DNA from: Conexivisphaera sp049976725
GTDB lineage: Archaea > Thermoproteota > Nitrososphaeria > Conexivisphaerales > Conexivisphaeraceae
Assembly (NCBI GenBank): GCA_049976725.1
Contig: JBMFHR010000028.1
Span: forward strand, 1 to 12,500
DNA length: 12,500 bases
Reading direction: 5' to 3'
A program made the translations under genes and the position numbers. Every line of letters starts with the position of its first letter. The stretch's first letter is position 1. Positions 1-6,302 of this stretch are shown in pieces. A model generated the notes under the pieces. The model did not search any database. It saw only the letters and a list, made by a program, of their open reading frames with translations, and was not told the DNA's origin.

Positions 1-190
1 CGAGGCTGTCCACGAGCATCTTGTCCATGCCCCTGGGGCCGAGGCTCGTGCGGACGAGGTCCGCTATTATCCTGGCGACCTCTATGTTGTTCCTGAGGGC
101 CTCCCTTCCCTTGGTCTCGCTCGATCCCTCCTTGAGGATCAGGACGGGCTGACCGGTGGAAGTCATGGCGGGTATTGCTACCTGCGGCAT
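1..190 (-). CDS. Thermosome (group II chaperonin) subunit, N-terminal part, cut by window edge
   Basis: The first 63 residues of an ATP-dependent group II chaperonin subunit, which would form a cytoplasmic double-ring folding chamber. Reading leftward from ATG at 190, the protein begins MPQVAIPAMTSTGQPVLILK and continues into RNNIEVARIIADLVRTSLGP followed by RGMDKMLVDS. The block TSLGPRGMDKMLVD is the conserved N-terminal nucleotide-binding segment of thermosome, CCT and GroEL-type chaperonins, and the short start preceding 'PVLILKEGSSETKGREA' is typical of archaeal thermosome alpha/beta subunits. ATG 190 is chosen because a GGGGGTGAT Shine-Dalgarno lies 6 nt upstream and a TATA box lies about 47 bp upstream. 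The gene has its own promoter and follows tldE on the same strand. Which subunit (alpha, beta or gamma) cannot be told from this fragment. Family assignment is secure. Confidence 0.95.
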   Translation of the reverse strand, partial: MPQVAIPAMTSTGQPVLILKEGSSETKGREALRNNIEVARIIADLVRTSLGPRGMDKMLVDSL

Positions 191-196
191 TCACGC

Positions 197-205
197 ATCA
201 CCCCC
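197..205 (-). promoter_or_regulatory. Shine-Dalgarno of the thermosome gene
   Basis: On the minus strand the sequence GGGGGTGAT precedes ATG 190 by 6 nt. GGTGAT is complementary to the archaeal 16S rRNA 3' end. It fixes the start and shows that this mRNA has a leader, unlike most other first genes here. Confidence 0.7.
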
Positions 206-232
206 AAAAGGCGGGGGTCCCTACAGGAAACT

Positions 233-242
233 TTAATATAAA
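233..242 (-). promoter_or_regulatory. TATA box of the thermosome gene
   Basis: Minus-strand TTTATATTAA preceded by the purine-rich GAGAAAAA, which would serve as the BRE. Transcription about 25 bp downstream would start near 212, giving a leader of roughly 20 nt that includes the Shine-Dalgarno. This AT-rich block stands out in a very GC-rich window. No clear heat-shock regulator site was recognised beside it. Confidence 0.75.
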
Positions 243-269
243 TTTTTCTCAGAAGTCGCAGGCAGGCGC

Positions 270-1586
270 TCAGAGGGCGGCCGTGATCCTGACGCCGCGC
301 ACCAGCAGGTGGGGCGTGAGGACGGGCACCTCCACCTCCCACCACTTCACCCACCGCCTCTCGCGGGAGGCCATCGACAGGTTGCCGAGATCCCTCAGCA
401 GGTTGCTGCTCACCCTTATCCCGCGGGCCGAGCACCTGAACTCGCCGTTCTCTATGACCGGCGTCGCGTCCCTGGGGAGGGTGGAGTAGTCGCCCGTCCT
501 GTAGTTCTGGAACCGCGTGTACCAGTTGCTGGTCACCAGGAGCCCGCGGCGGACCTCGCGCACCATCTCATCCAGGCTGGAGTCGCCCGGCGACACCTCG
601 AGGTTCCGCGGCTCCGGCTCTATGAGCCCCGCGTTCCCCGTGGTGCCGACCCCGAACTCCGCGCCGGTGACGGTGTTGTGCAGGTAGGTCCTCAGGGTGC
701 CGCGCTCTATTATCGCGTTCGTGCGGGTCGGCGTGCCCTCGTCGTCGAACGACCTGCTCCCCACGCCGTCGACGATCTGGCCGTGGTCCACGAGGGAGAA
801 CCACTCGGGGGCGACGCGCTCCCCGATCCTCCCCTCGAGGAACGAGAAGCCCGATAAGACCGAGTAGGCCGAGGCGGCCGCGCCCACGTGCTGCACGAGG
901 TCGGCTGCGGACGTTGGCGCGAATATCACGTCGTAGGTCCCCGGCTCCAGGGAGCAGGGGCTCGCGGCCAGCCTCGCCAGCTCGGCGGCCGAGCGGCCCG
1001 CGCCCGCCGGATCCAGGCGCCTGGGCGTGGTGGAGACAGATATCCCCTGCCCGCTCGCCTGGCCCCCCTCGTCCGCGAACGCGCGGACGTTCAGCAGCGC
1101 GTAGCTCCTGTCGTCCGACTGGTCGACGCCGGAGGAGGTCCTTATGGACGCGCGGAGCCTGCCGAGCTCGAGGACGCCGGCCACCCTCCTGGCGCCCGAG
1201 GAGAGCGCCGACGAGACCGCCGATTCCACCAGCGAGGGGGCGTCGTACTCGAGGGTCCGGGGGTCGAAGTCCCCGTTGTGCTCGTACACGGAGGGAGGTG
1301 GGAGGGGGGGACGGCCGACCTGCGGGGATGCCTCCAGCGCGGACCGGAGGGCCCTGGCCGCGTCCTCGATGCCGCGATCGCTCAGGTCCTCCACGGAGAC
1401 CAGCGCGTGCCTCCCGGACTTCACCGCGTACAGCTTGGCCACGTCCGCCGACTCGATCTCGGAGATCGCCACCCTGTTGTTGTAGAACTTGACGCGCAGC
1501 TCCTCCCCCGAGAAGAGCAGCACGACGTACCCCTCCGGCGACGTCGCGCTGATGACGGACCTGACGAGCCTGTCCATCGCGTCCAA
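270..1586 (-). CDS. tldE: TldE/PmbA-like partner of the TldD metalloprotease
   Basis: Non-catalytic half of the TldD/TldE (PmbA) heterodimeric metalloprotease, which in bacteria degrades unfolded peptides and matures microcin B17; the archaeal substrate is not known. About 438 residues, the usual family length. It is homologous to the upstream TldD but at the matching position reads VIFAPTSAADLVQHVG, without the HExxxH zinc motif, which is the diagnostic difference of TldE. Family-like later blocks include SRSFDDEGTPT and the C-terminal region around 'VTSNWYTRFQNYRTGDYSTL'. Start: a minus-strand AGGAGGTGA (1600-1592) sits 5 nt before TTG 1586, ideal spacing, so TTG is preferred; ATG 1577, nine bases on, is the main alternative. 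The tldD stop lies inside this Shine-Dalgarno, so the two are co-transcribed and probably translationally coupled. An open frame extends further upstream to 1856 but runs through tldD and is not coding. Confidence 0.9.
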   Translation of the reverse strand: MDAMDRLVRSVISATSPEGYVVLLFSGEELRVKFYNNRVAISEIESADVAKLYAVKSGRHALVSVEDLSDRGIEDAARALRSALEASPQVGRPPLPPPSVYEHNGDFDPRTLEYDAPSLVESAVSSALSSGARRVAGVLELGRLRASIRTSSGVDQSDDRSYALLNVRAFADEGGQASGQGISVSTTPRRLDPAGAGRSAAELARLAASPCSLEPGTYDVIFAPTSAADLVQHVGAAASAYSVLSGFSFLEGRIGERVAPEWFSLVDHGQIVDGVGSRSFDDEGTPTRTNAIIERGTLRTYLHNTVTGAEFGVGTTGNAGLIEPEPRNLEVSPGDSSLDEMVREVRRGLLVTSNWYTRFQNYRTGDYSTLPRDATPVIENGEFRCSARGIRVSSNLLRDLGNLSMASRERRWVKWWEVEVPVLTPHLLVRGVRITAAL

Positions 1587-1591
1587 CGCGC

Positions 1592-1600
1592 TCACCTCCT
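1592..1600 (-). promoter_or_regulatory. Shine-Dalgarno of tldE overlapping the tldD stop codon
   Basis: Minus-strand AGGAGGTGA; its last three bases are the TGA stop of tldD. It matches the anti-Shine-Dalgarno over its full length and decides the tldE start at TTG 1586 (5 nt spacing) over ATG 1577 (14 nt). The arrangement suggests that ribosomes finishing tldD restart on tldE. Confidence 0.75.
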
Positions 1601-3022
1601 GCCGAGGACCACGCCCCTGATCAGCATGTGTGGCCCCCCGAACCACACGGGCACGCCCTGCATTGGCTCGCCCTTCCCGCAGGTCCCCGGGAAGAACTCG
1701 ACGGTCCTGCCGCGCGCCACGACGCCTGACCAGAGCTTCCTGCTGGTCACCTCGAGGACGGGGTTGAGGACGAGGCGGCCCGGGCGGCCTCCCTCCACCA
1801 GGCGGGCCTTGAGCCCGACGTACCGCTGGTTCTCCCTCCTGTCGTCTATGTTCCACTCCATGTAGGACTCCATCAGGAGGGCGCGGCCCGCCTCCTCCAT
1901 AAGCTCCTCCAGCGTGCGGTCCCCGGGCTCCACGAACGTGTTGGACATGCGGGGGATGGGCTCCCGGGAGTACCCGGAGGAGCGCGCGGAGCCGTTGCTC
2001 CGCGTGCCGAAAGCGTGGGCCGTCTCCCTGTCGTGGAGGAGCTCGCTGACCACCCCCGCGACCATCAGCCTCTTCCTGCGCGCCGGGACTCCCTCCTCGT
2101 CGTACTCGTAGTAGCCGTAGGAGCCGGGTATTGTGGGATCGTCCGACACGAATGCCTCGGGGCTCCCTATCCTGGCGCCCAGGTCCCCCCTGCCCACGTA
2201 GGACTCGCCGGCCTGGGCGGCCTCCCTCCCGAGGATCCTGTCGGCCTCGAAGGGGTGGCCGACGCTCTCGTGAGCCATTATCCCGCTTATCTCGGGCCCC
2301 ACTATGACGGCGTCCAGGCCCGATAGGTCCGCGGGCTCGGCCTTCCTGAGGACCTCGACGAGGTCCGCCGCCTCCCCAGCGATCCTGCCGCGGAAGTCCA
2401 GCCTGCCGGAAAGCTCCCAGCCGCCCGAGCCGCCTATCTCCACGGTCCTCTGGATGACCCTGGAGCCGTCCTTCGCCGTGAGGAGCGAGAACGCGAACGC
2501 CCTGGACACGCGGGACGTTATCCTGGATCCGTCGCTAGTCCTCAGGTACTTCTCCTCGGAGGACACGCGCACGGATATCCATCTGCCCACGACCTCGGGT
2601 CCCGCGGAGGCGGCGGCCGAGTCCATGGACCTGGCCTCCTCGAGCATCTCGCTGGGATCCACGTCCTCGGGCCGCCTCGACTCGGGGACCCTCCACGTGG
2701 CTATGGAGGGATCCTCCCTCGAGAGCCCCTCGACGGACCCCATGGGTTCCGCCGAGCGCGCGATCCTGGCCAGGGACTCGACGAGCCCCAGCACCGAGCC
2801 GCGGTCCAGGCGGTTCGTTGATCCGAACGCCATGGAGCGCCCCACGAGCACGCGGATCCCTATGCCCACTGCGCCGAAGGAGACGGGCGGATCCGGCGTG
2901 CCGTTCCTCAGCGTGACCCCCCGCCCCCAGTCCGAGCGCACGCGCGCGTCCGCGTAGTCCGCGCCGAGCTCGAGCGCGCGCTCCACTGCGATGTCCACCA
3001 GATCGTGAAGGCTCGCGTCCAT
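1592..3022 (-). CDS. tldD: TldD family zinc metalloprotease
   Basis: Catalytic half of the TldD/TldE protease, a cytoplasmic enzyme that cleaves small or unfolded peptides inside the heterodimer. 476 residues, normal for the family. The zinc-binding HExxxH motif is present as HESVGH (residues 251-256) in the context GPEISGIMAHESVGHPFEAD, and the conserved C-terminal cysteine, the extra zinc ligand in TldD, is present in PGTCGKGEPMQG (Cys448). Other family blocks are FGAVGIGIRVLVG (49-61), PIPRMSNTFVEPG (355-367) and the C-terminal GGPHMLIRG. Start ATG 3022 has a TATA-like GTTTAAC centred 27 bp upstream, predicting a leaderless mRNA, so tldD probably has its own promoter even though the surface-protein gene ends only 32 bp upstream. 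Next gene downstream is its partner tldE. All expected active-site residues are present. Confidence 0.94.
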   Translation of the reverse strand: MDASLHDLVDIAVERALELGADYADARVRSDWGRGVTLRNGTPDPPVSFGAVGIGIRVLVGRSMAFGSTNRLDRGSVLGLVESLARIARSAEPMGSVEGLSREDPSIATWRVPESRRPEDVDPSEMLEEARSMDSAAASAGPEVVGRWISVRVSSEEKYLRTSDGSRITSRVSRAFAFSLLTAKDGSRVIQRTVEIGGSGGWELSGRLDFRGRIAGEAADLVEVLRKAEPADLSGLDAVIVGPEISGIMAHESVGHPFEADRILGREAAQAGESYVGRGDLGARIGSPEAFVSDDPTIPGSYGYYEYDEEGVPARRKRLMVAGVVSELLHDRETAHAFGTRSNGSARSSGYSREPIPRMSNTFVEPGDRTLEELMEEAGRALLMESYMEWNIDDRRENQRYVGLKARLVEGGRPGRLVLNPVLEVTSRKLWSGVVARGRTVEFFPGTCGKGEPMQGVPVWFGGPHMLIRGVVLGRR

Positions 3023-3045
3023 CGTGCTGCTCCCGGCGCCACGAG

Positions 3046-3052
3046 GTTAAAC
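3046..3052 (-). promoter_or_regulatory. TATA-like element of tldD
   Basis: Minus-strand GTTTAAC, centred 27 bp before ATG 3022 and lying just downstream of the preceding gene's TAA stop. The geometry predicts initiation at or next to the start codon. The element is short, so read-through from the surface-protein gene is also possible. Confidence 0.45.
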
Positions 3053-3054
3053 GA

Positions 3055-5586
3055 TTATCGGGGCGCTCGCTCGGCGCGCAGCTCCGAGGCGCGGCGCCGG
3101 TTGAGCGCCAGCAGCGCCAGGGCGGCCGCGCCGGCCACCACGACGGCCACGACCACGTATAGGAGCGTCCAGTCGGCCCTCCACGTGGCTATCAGGAGCT
3201 GCGGGGAATCGACCCTGAGGGCGATCGAGGGCGAGCTCGACCGGTAGGTCCCGGTCCACCCGACGAACGAGTACCCCTGTGGGAATCCCAGGATCCGGGT
3301 GGGCCTCACGCTGACGATGTCGATGGCTCCCTGGGGGAAGAGCCCCGATCCGTTGGCCGTCCCGTGGGGCGTCAGGACCGTCACCTGGTAGTACAGCTGG
3401 TAGTACGCGACGACGTCCGCGGGGGAGGTCAGGTTCACGGGAACCGAGGGCGACGTGGCGTTGGGCGTGAACTCGAAGCGCGCCACCTCGCCCTGCGAGG
3501 GCGAGGCCTCCGAAGGTAACTCGACCACGTACTGGCCGGGCGGGAGGGAGACGACGCCGGACCCGTCGGGTCCCGTGGTCACGGTTGCCACCTCGGATCC
3601 CCCTCTCAGCACGCGCGCGGTTATGCCGGCCACGGGGGTTCCCATGCCGCTGATCGCCTGGACCGTCAGGTTGATGGGGAAGTAAGAGTAGTTGAACGCC
3701 GCGCGCGTCCCGAGCTGGGCGGCGCTAGCCACGATGTACCAGGAGGCGCTGGACGGGTAGGACGGCAGCTGGATCTCCGCGTAGAAGCCGCCGGCAGGTA
3801 TCGTCGCGTTTGCCGAGAACCCGGGGCCGGAGACGGTCACGTTCACGGGGATCCACGGCGACACGAGGTTCCCGGAGGCGTCCTCCAGGAAGAGGTAGAG
3901 CAACGGGCTGGAGCCCATCGTCGGCTGAGGAGGCACGACGACGGCCTCCAAGTTGGACTGGACGGGGGAGGGGCCGGGGAGGGAGCTCACGGCCGCGGAG
4001 GCAGGCTGGACGCCCTCGGCGGACGCGACGATCGTGAGCGAACCGGAGCCCGGGACCGTGACGTTGAAGGGCGCGCACGAGGCCCCGGCCGGCACCGTGA
4101 CCTCGATGGGGGAGGGGAGAGGCCCCGCGTAGCCCGGAGCCGGGTAGAACTGGACCAGGACGTCTACCGGGGCGCGCGCGGGCGCCGGGTACCCGTACGA
4201 CGTCAGCAGCTGGACGTAGAACTCCGCCCTGGTCCCGCTCAACAGCTCGCCCGGGCCGTATATCGCGAGCTGCGACGGGAGGCCGCCCATGTAGGTGCCC
4301 GGTTCGTACGCGCGGGCCAGCATCTTGCCCGCGGCGAGGCCGGGGGAGGAAGCCGTCAGGAGCGCCGTGCCTGCGGCCAGCGCCGTGGCGTTTACCGTTG
4401 AGAGGTTTACGTTGGAGTACGTAGAGGCGTTGACGGGCCAGGGAGAGATCAGCCCGGGATTCCCGCTGGTGATGACCGCGGGGTACGGCCCTGAGACCGC
4501 CGACCCGTTGGCGTTGACCGCGGCGATCACGAGGGGGTAAGTCTGCCCCACTGCCATGGAGCCCGGCCCGTAGATCGCGACCGCGGTCGGCGCCGCGATG
4601 CCCTTCTCGGACTCGAACGCGGCGCTGCCCGGAAGGAACCACTGGGCCTGCGCGGTCAGGTTGGCGCGCCCGGTGCCCGTGACCTCCGCCTTCACCCACG
4701 CATGGTCACTCCCCGCCGGTATCGTGAGGTAGTTGGACAGAGGCTCCACCACGTCCGCGTTGGAGGAGCTCAGGAAGACCGTGACGGGGGAGCCGACTAT
4801 CAGCGGGCGGCCGGACGGGTCTACCGCCTGGACGAGCACGATCACGTAGCCCGCATTCGGATAGCACGTGGAGTTCGGCATCACTGTGACCCTCAGCTCT
4901 GGCTCCGTCCTCCCGACGCTGAGGCTGGCCGGCGGCGATGGGGCCAGCCCCTGGGCCACGCCGATCAGGTAGGTGGTCCCGGGCGAGCTGCCCGCCGACA
5001 GCGGCGAATATGCCATGTAGGAGCCGGGGCTCACGTAGACCGCCGGCTCGTGCGACGCGAGCGCCAGCGGGTACTCGTATAGGTGGACGAGCTTCCCGGA
5101 CTCGGATGGGGCGGGGTTCCCGAACGCGTCGAGCAGCTCCACGACTACGGAGCCGTTCTCCCCGTAGAGCATGCCGGGCGGAAGCGGCTCGACGAGGACG
5201 CGCTCGGGATAGCCGACGGCGTACCCCACGCGGACCGTGAGGTTGGCGGAGAGGCCGAGCGCGGGCGCGTAGACCGTCAGGCGCGCGGCTCCGGGCGACA
5301 CCGGGATCACGGGTATCGCCACGTAGCCGCCGCCCCGCAGGGCCCCCTCGGGAACGGAGAGCACGGACGAGTTCGAGGAGCTCACGACGAGGTAAGTCTG
5401 AGGCAGGGGCGCGTAGCCGCGCGGGGTGAGAAGCGCGGCGTAGACGTAGAAGGTGCCTCCCCCCACTGGCAGCTCGGGGAGGGGCGATATCAGCGAGAGG
5501 GAACCCTGCTGCTGGGTCGGTGCCGCGCCCGCGGGGAACGCCGGCACCATGAGGAGGACGAGCGCCAGCGCCGCCAGTAAGCGCAC
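3055..5586 (-). CDS. Large secreted Ig-like surface protein with C-terminal membrane anchor
   Basis: An 843-residue cell-surface protein of unknown function. Residues 1-22 form a signal peptide (MRLLAALALVLLMVPAFPAG then AA). Residues about 28-640 are a chain of roughly six beta-rich Ig-like modules of about 100 residues, many with a 'YGPGxxxxGxxY/F' or 'V.PxQP.xG' opening and a 'LTVxA...G' closing strand. Residues 637-700 resemble a carboxypeptidase regulatory-like fold (TVQAISGMGTPVAGITARVL, then GPDGSGVVSLPPGQYVVEL). Residues 728-803 match a C-terminal domain common in archaeal exported proteins (YYQVTVLTPHGTANGSG ... GYSFVGWTG). A transmembrane helix (807-828) and an Arg-rich cytoplasmic tail follow. 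About 17 N-x-S/T sequons suggest heavy N-glycosylation. There are only two cysteines and no enzymatic motif that I can see. Start GTG 5586 has a TATA box centred 26 bp upstream, predicting a leaderless mRNA. It could be an S-layer-associated, adhesive or transporter-accessory protein; no choice is supported. Confidence 0.88.
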   Translation of the reverse strand: MRLLAALALVLLMVPAFPAGAAPTQQQGSLSLISPLPELPVGGGTFYVYAALLTPRGYAPLPQTYLVVSSSNSSVLSVPEGALRGGGYVAIPVIPVSPGAARLTVYAPALGLSANLTVRVGYAVGYPERVLVEPLPPGMLYGENGSVVVELLDAFGNPAPSESGKLVHLYEYPLALASHEPAVYVSPGSYMAYSPLSAGSSPGTTYLIGVAQGLAPSPPASLSVGRTEPELRVTVMPNSTCYPNAGYVIVLVQAVDPSGRPLIVGSPVTVFLSSSNADVVEPLSNYLTIPAGSDHAWVKAEVTGTGRANLTAQAQWFLPGSAAFESEKGIAAPTAVAIYGPGSMAVGQTYPLVIAAVNANGSAVSGPYPAVITSGNPGLISPWPVNASTYSNVNLSTVNATALAAGTALLTASSPGLAAGKMLARAYEPGTYMGGLPSQLAIYGPGELLSGTRAEFYVQLLTSYGYPAPARAPVDVLVQFYPAPGYAGPLPSPIEVTVPAGASCAPFNVTVPGSGSLTIVASAEGVQPASAAVSSLPGPSPVQSNLEAVVVPPQPTMGSSPLLYLFLEDASGNLVSPWIPVNVTVSGPGFSANATIPAGGFYAEIQLPSYPSSASWYIVASAAQLGTRAAFNYSYFPINLTVQAISGMGTPVAGITARVLRGGSEVATVTTGPDGSGVVSLPPGQYVVELPSEASPSQGEVARFEFTPNATSPSVPVNLTSPADVVAYYQLYYQVTVLTPHGTANGSGLFPQGAIDIVSVRPTRILGFPQGYSFVGWTGTYRSSSPSIALRVDSPQLLIATWRADWTLLYVVVAVVVAGAAALALLALNRRRASELRAERAPR

Positions 5587-5606
5587 GCTCCGTGGAGGAG
5601 CCCACT

Positions 5607-5616
5607 CGATATATCC
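5607..5616 (-). promoter_or_regulatory. TATA box of the surface-protein gene
   Basis: Minus-strand GGATATATCG preceded by AAAA, centred about 26 bp before GTG 5586. This spacing places the transcript start on the start codon and supports GTG as the true start. Confidence 0.7.
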
Positions 5617-5648
5617 TTTTGTCCAACGGAGCGCCGGCTCGCAATCGA

Positions 5649-5667
5649 GTTAGACAATGTGTCTAAC
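5649..5667. promoter_or_regulatory. Perfect inverted repeat, putative operator between divergent genes
   Basis: GTTAGACA-ATG-TGTCTAAC, a perfect 8-bp inverted repeat with a 3-nt spacer. It lies between the surface-protein promoter (TATA 5607-5616) and that of the small gene (TATA region 5675-5691), directly upstream of the latter where the BRE and TFB bind. That position suits a dimeric regulator controlling one or both genes. The TTAG...CTAA ends recall DtxR-family metal-regulator sites, but only loosely; no regulator gene is in the window. Confidence 0.5.
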
Positions 5668-5674
5668 GATTTAG

Positions 5675-5691
5675 CTTAAATCGCAGATATT
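5675..5691 (+). promoter_or_regulatory. TATA-like region of the small unrecognised gene
   Basis: Contains CTTAAATC (5675-5682) and GATATT (5686-5691). The second is about 26 bp before GTG 5714 and the first about 35 bp before it. Either would give a leaderless or nearly leaderless mRNA starting at GTG 5714, and neither could serve the in-frame TTG at 5690. Confidence 0.45.
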
Positions 5692-5713
5692 GAACGCGCG
5701 CGCATGCTGGGTC

Positions 5714-6136
5714 GTGGACCAGGGAACGCGCCCGGAGGACGCGATACTGAGGGCGAGGTTCTCGGAAATCCCGGAGGGCATCGCGATAGTGGGGAACGTG
5801 GCCTCCGGGAGGGAGCTGAGGGACGCCATGGGGATGGTGCCGCCCTCCGACGTGATAATAGAGAGGGGGTCCTTCACGCTCGTGTACAGGTTCCCGAGGG
5901 CCTCGAGCAGGAGCCTGGAGGAAGCCATGAGGGACCTCGCCACGATACTGGCGGAGGGGGCTGGCAGCAACGGGCTGGAGGTGCGCATGGAGGAGGGCGG
6001 CGACGGGGACCTGCTGATCCTCAGGGTCAAGCGCGTGCTCCATCCGTCGGAGCTCGACGCGCCCATAGTTGACGTGCTCCGCGAGTACTCGCGGAAGCTG
6101 GAGGAGTACGTGTCCGGTGTCCTGGACGGCGTGTGA
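5714..6136 (+). CDS. Conserved-looking small protein of unknown function
   Basis: A 140-residue soluble protein that I do not recognise. It begins MDQGTRPEDAILRARFSEIP and looks like an alpha/beta domain: strands around 'GIAIVGNV', 'DVIIERGSFTLVYRF' and 'GDLLILRVKRV', a helix 'SRSLEEAMRDLATILAEG' between them, and a long charged C-terminal helix 'DVLREYSRKLEEYVSGVL'. No signal peptide, membrane helix, metal site or nucleotide-binding motif is visible. GTG 5714 is preferred because of TATA spacing; an in-frame TTG at 5690 would add eight residues (MNARACWV). Codon use, rich in AGG and ATA, matches the neighbours, so I take it as a real gene. It stands alone, divergent from the surface-protein gene across a putative operator. 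The alternation of strand-helix-strand is reminiscent of small KEOPS-type subunits, but I see no specific match. Confidence 0.75.
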   Translation: MDQGTRPEDAILRARFSEIPEGIAIVGNVASGRELRDAMGMVPPSDVIIERGSFTLVYRFPRASSRSLEEAMRDLATILAEGAGSNGLEVRMEEGGDGDLLILRVKRVLHPSELDAPIVDVLREYSRKLEEYVSGVLDGV

Positions 6137-6149
6137 GGCGGGGCCAGTG

Positions 6150-6211
6150 GAGGGTGTCAGAGTCGGAAAGACTCCTCATCGTCGCCTCGGCTAACCACCT
6201 CTCCTCATCCG
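6150..6211 (-). ncRNA. Candidate C/D box sRNA (2'-O-methylation guide)
   Basis: In the intergenic gap the minus strand shows the order C, guide, D', C', guide, D. C is ATGAGGA (6208-6202), then an 11-nt guide GAGGTGGTTAG, D' CCGA (6190-6187), a 7-nt spacer, C' ATGAGGA (6179-6173, identical to C), a 12-nt guide GTCTTTCCGACT, and D CTGA (6160-6157). Archaeal C/D sRNAs are about 50-65 nt with guides of 10-12 nt, so size and spacing fit. Both C boxes differ from RUGAUGA at one base, and D' from CUGA at one base. A minus-strand AATAAAAG (6240-6233) is centred 26 bp before 6211, placing the predicted 5' end three bases before box C. Against it, GAGTC (6174-6170) and GACTC (6164-6160) can pair and would compete with guide use. 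Targets are not established. Confidence 0.4.
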
Positions 6212-6232
6212 CGCCGCTCAAGGCGGCCCGCG

Positions 6233-6240
6233 CTTTTATT
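6233..6240 (-). promoter_or_regulatory. TATA-like element for the candidate sRNA
   Basis: Minus-strand AATAAAAG, about 26 bp upstream of the expected sRNA 5' end near 6211. On the plus strand the same bases read CTTTTATT and might instead act as a T-rich terminator for the gene ending at 6136. Confidence 0.4.
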
Positions 6241-6273
6241 CGTTTCCCGGGCGCGGCCGCGACGTCGATACGA

Positions 6274-6280
6274 TCATAAG
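6274..6280 (+). promoter_or_regulatory. TATA-like element of the aIF2B-like gene
   Basis: TCATAAG, centred 26 bp before GTG 6303, in an otherwise GC-rich stretch. It predicts a leaderless transcript and supports GTG as the start. Confidence 0.45.
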
Positions 6281-6302
6281 GCGGCCCGGCCGCGCCGGGG
6301 AT

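Noticed and set aside
888..1865. Long plus-strand open frames opposite tldE and tldD
   Set aside because: Low-complexity Arg/Pro/Gly translations; the opposite strand encodes recognisable TldE and TldD.
3725..5644. Two long open frames on the minus strand in another frame of the surface-protein gene
   Set aside because: Arg/Gly/Pro-rich translations without domain character, typical of frame shadows in GC-rich DNA; the overlapping frame has a signal peptide, Ig-like modules and membrane anchor.
6160..6174. GAGTC-GGAAA-GACTC hairpin as a plus-strand intrinsic terminator
   Set aside because: The stem is only 5 bp and no T run follows; archaeal termination relies on T tracts.
6150..6211. Possible tRNA
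   Set aside because: No acceptor stem, T-loop GTTCRANNC or anticodon stem could be folded on either strand.
6027..6221. 64-residue minus-strand open frame covering the intergenic gap
   Set aside because: No start signal or protein-like composition, and it runs into the antisense of the small gene; the same bases fit a C/D box sRNA better.
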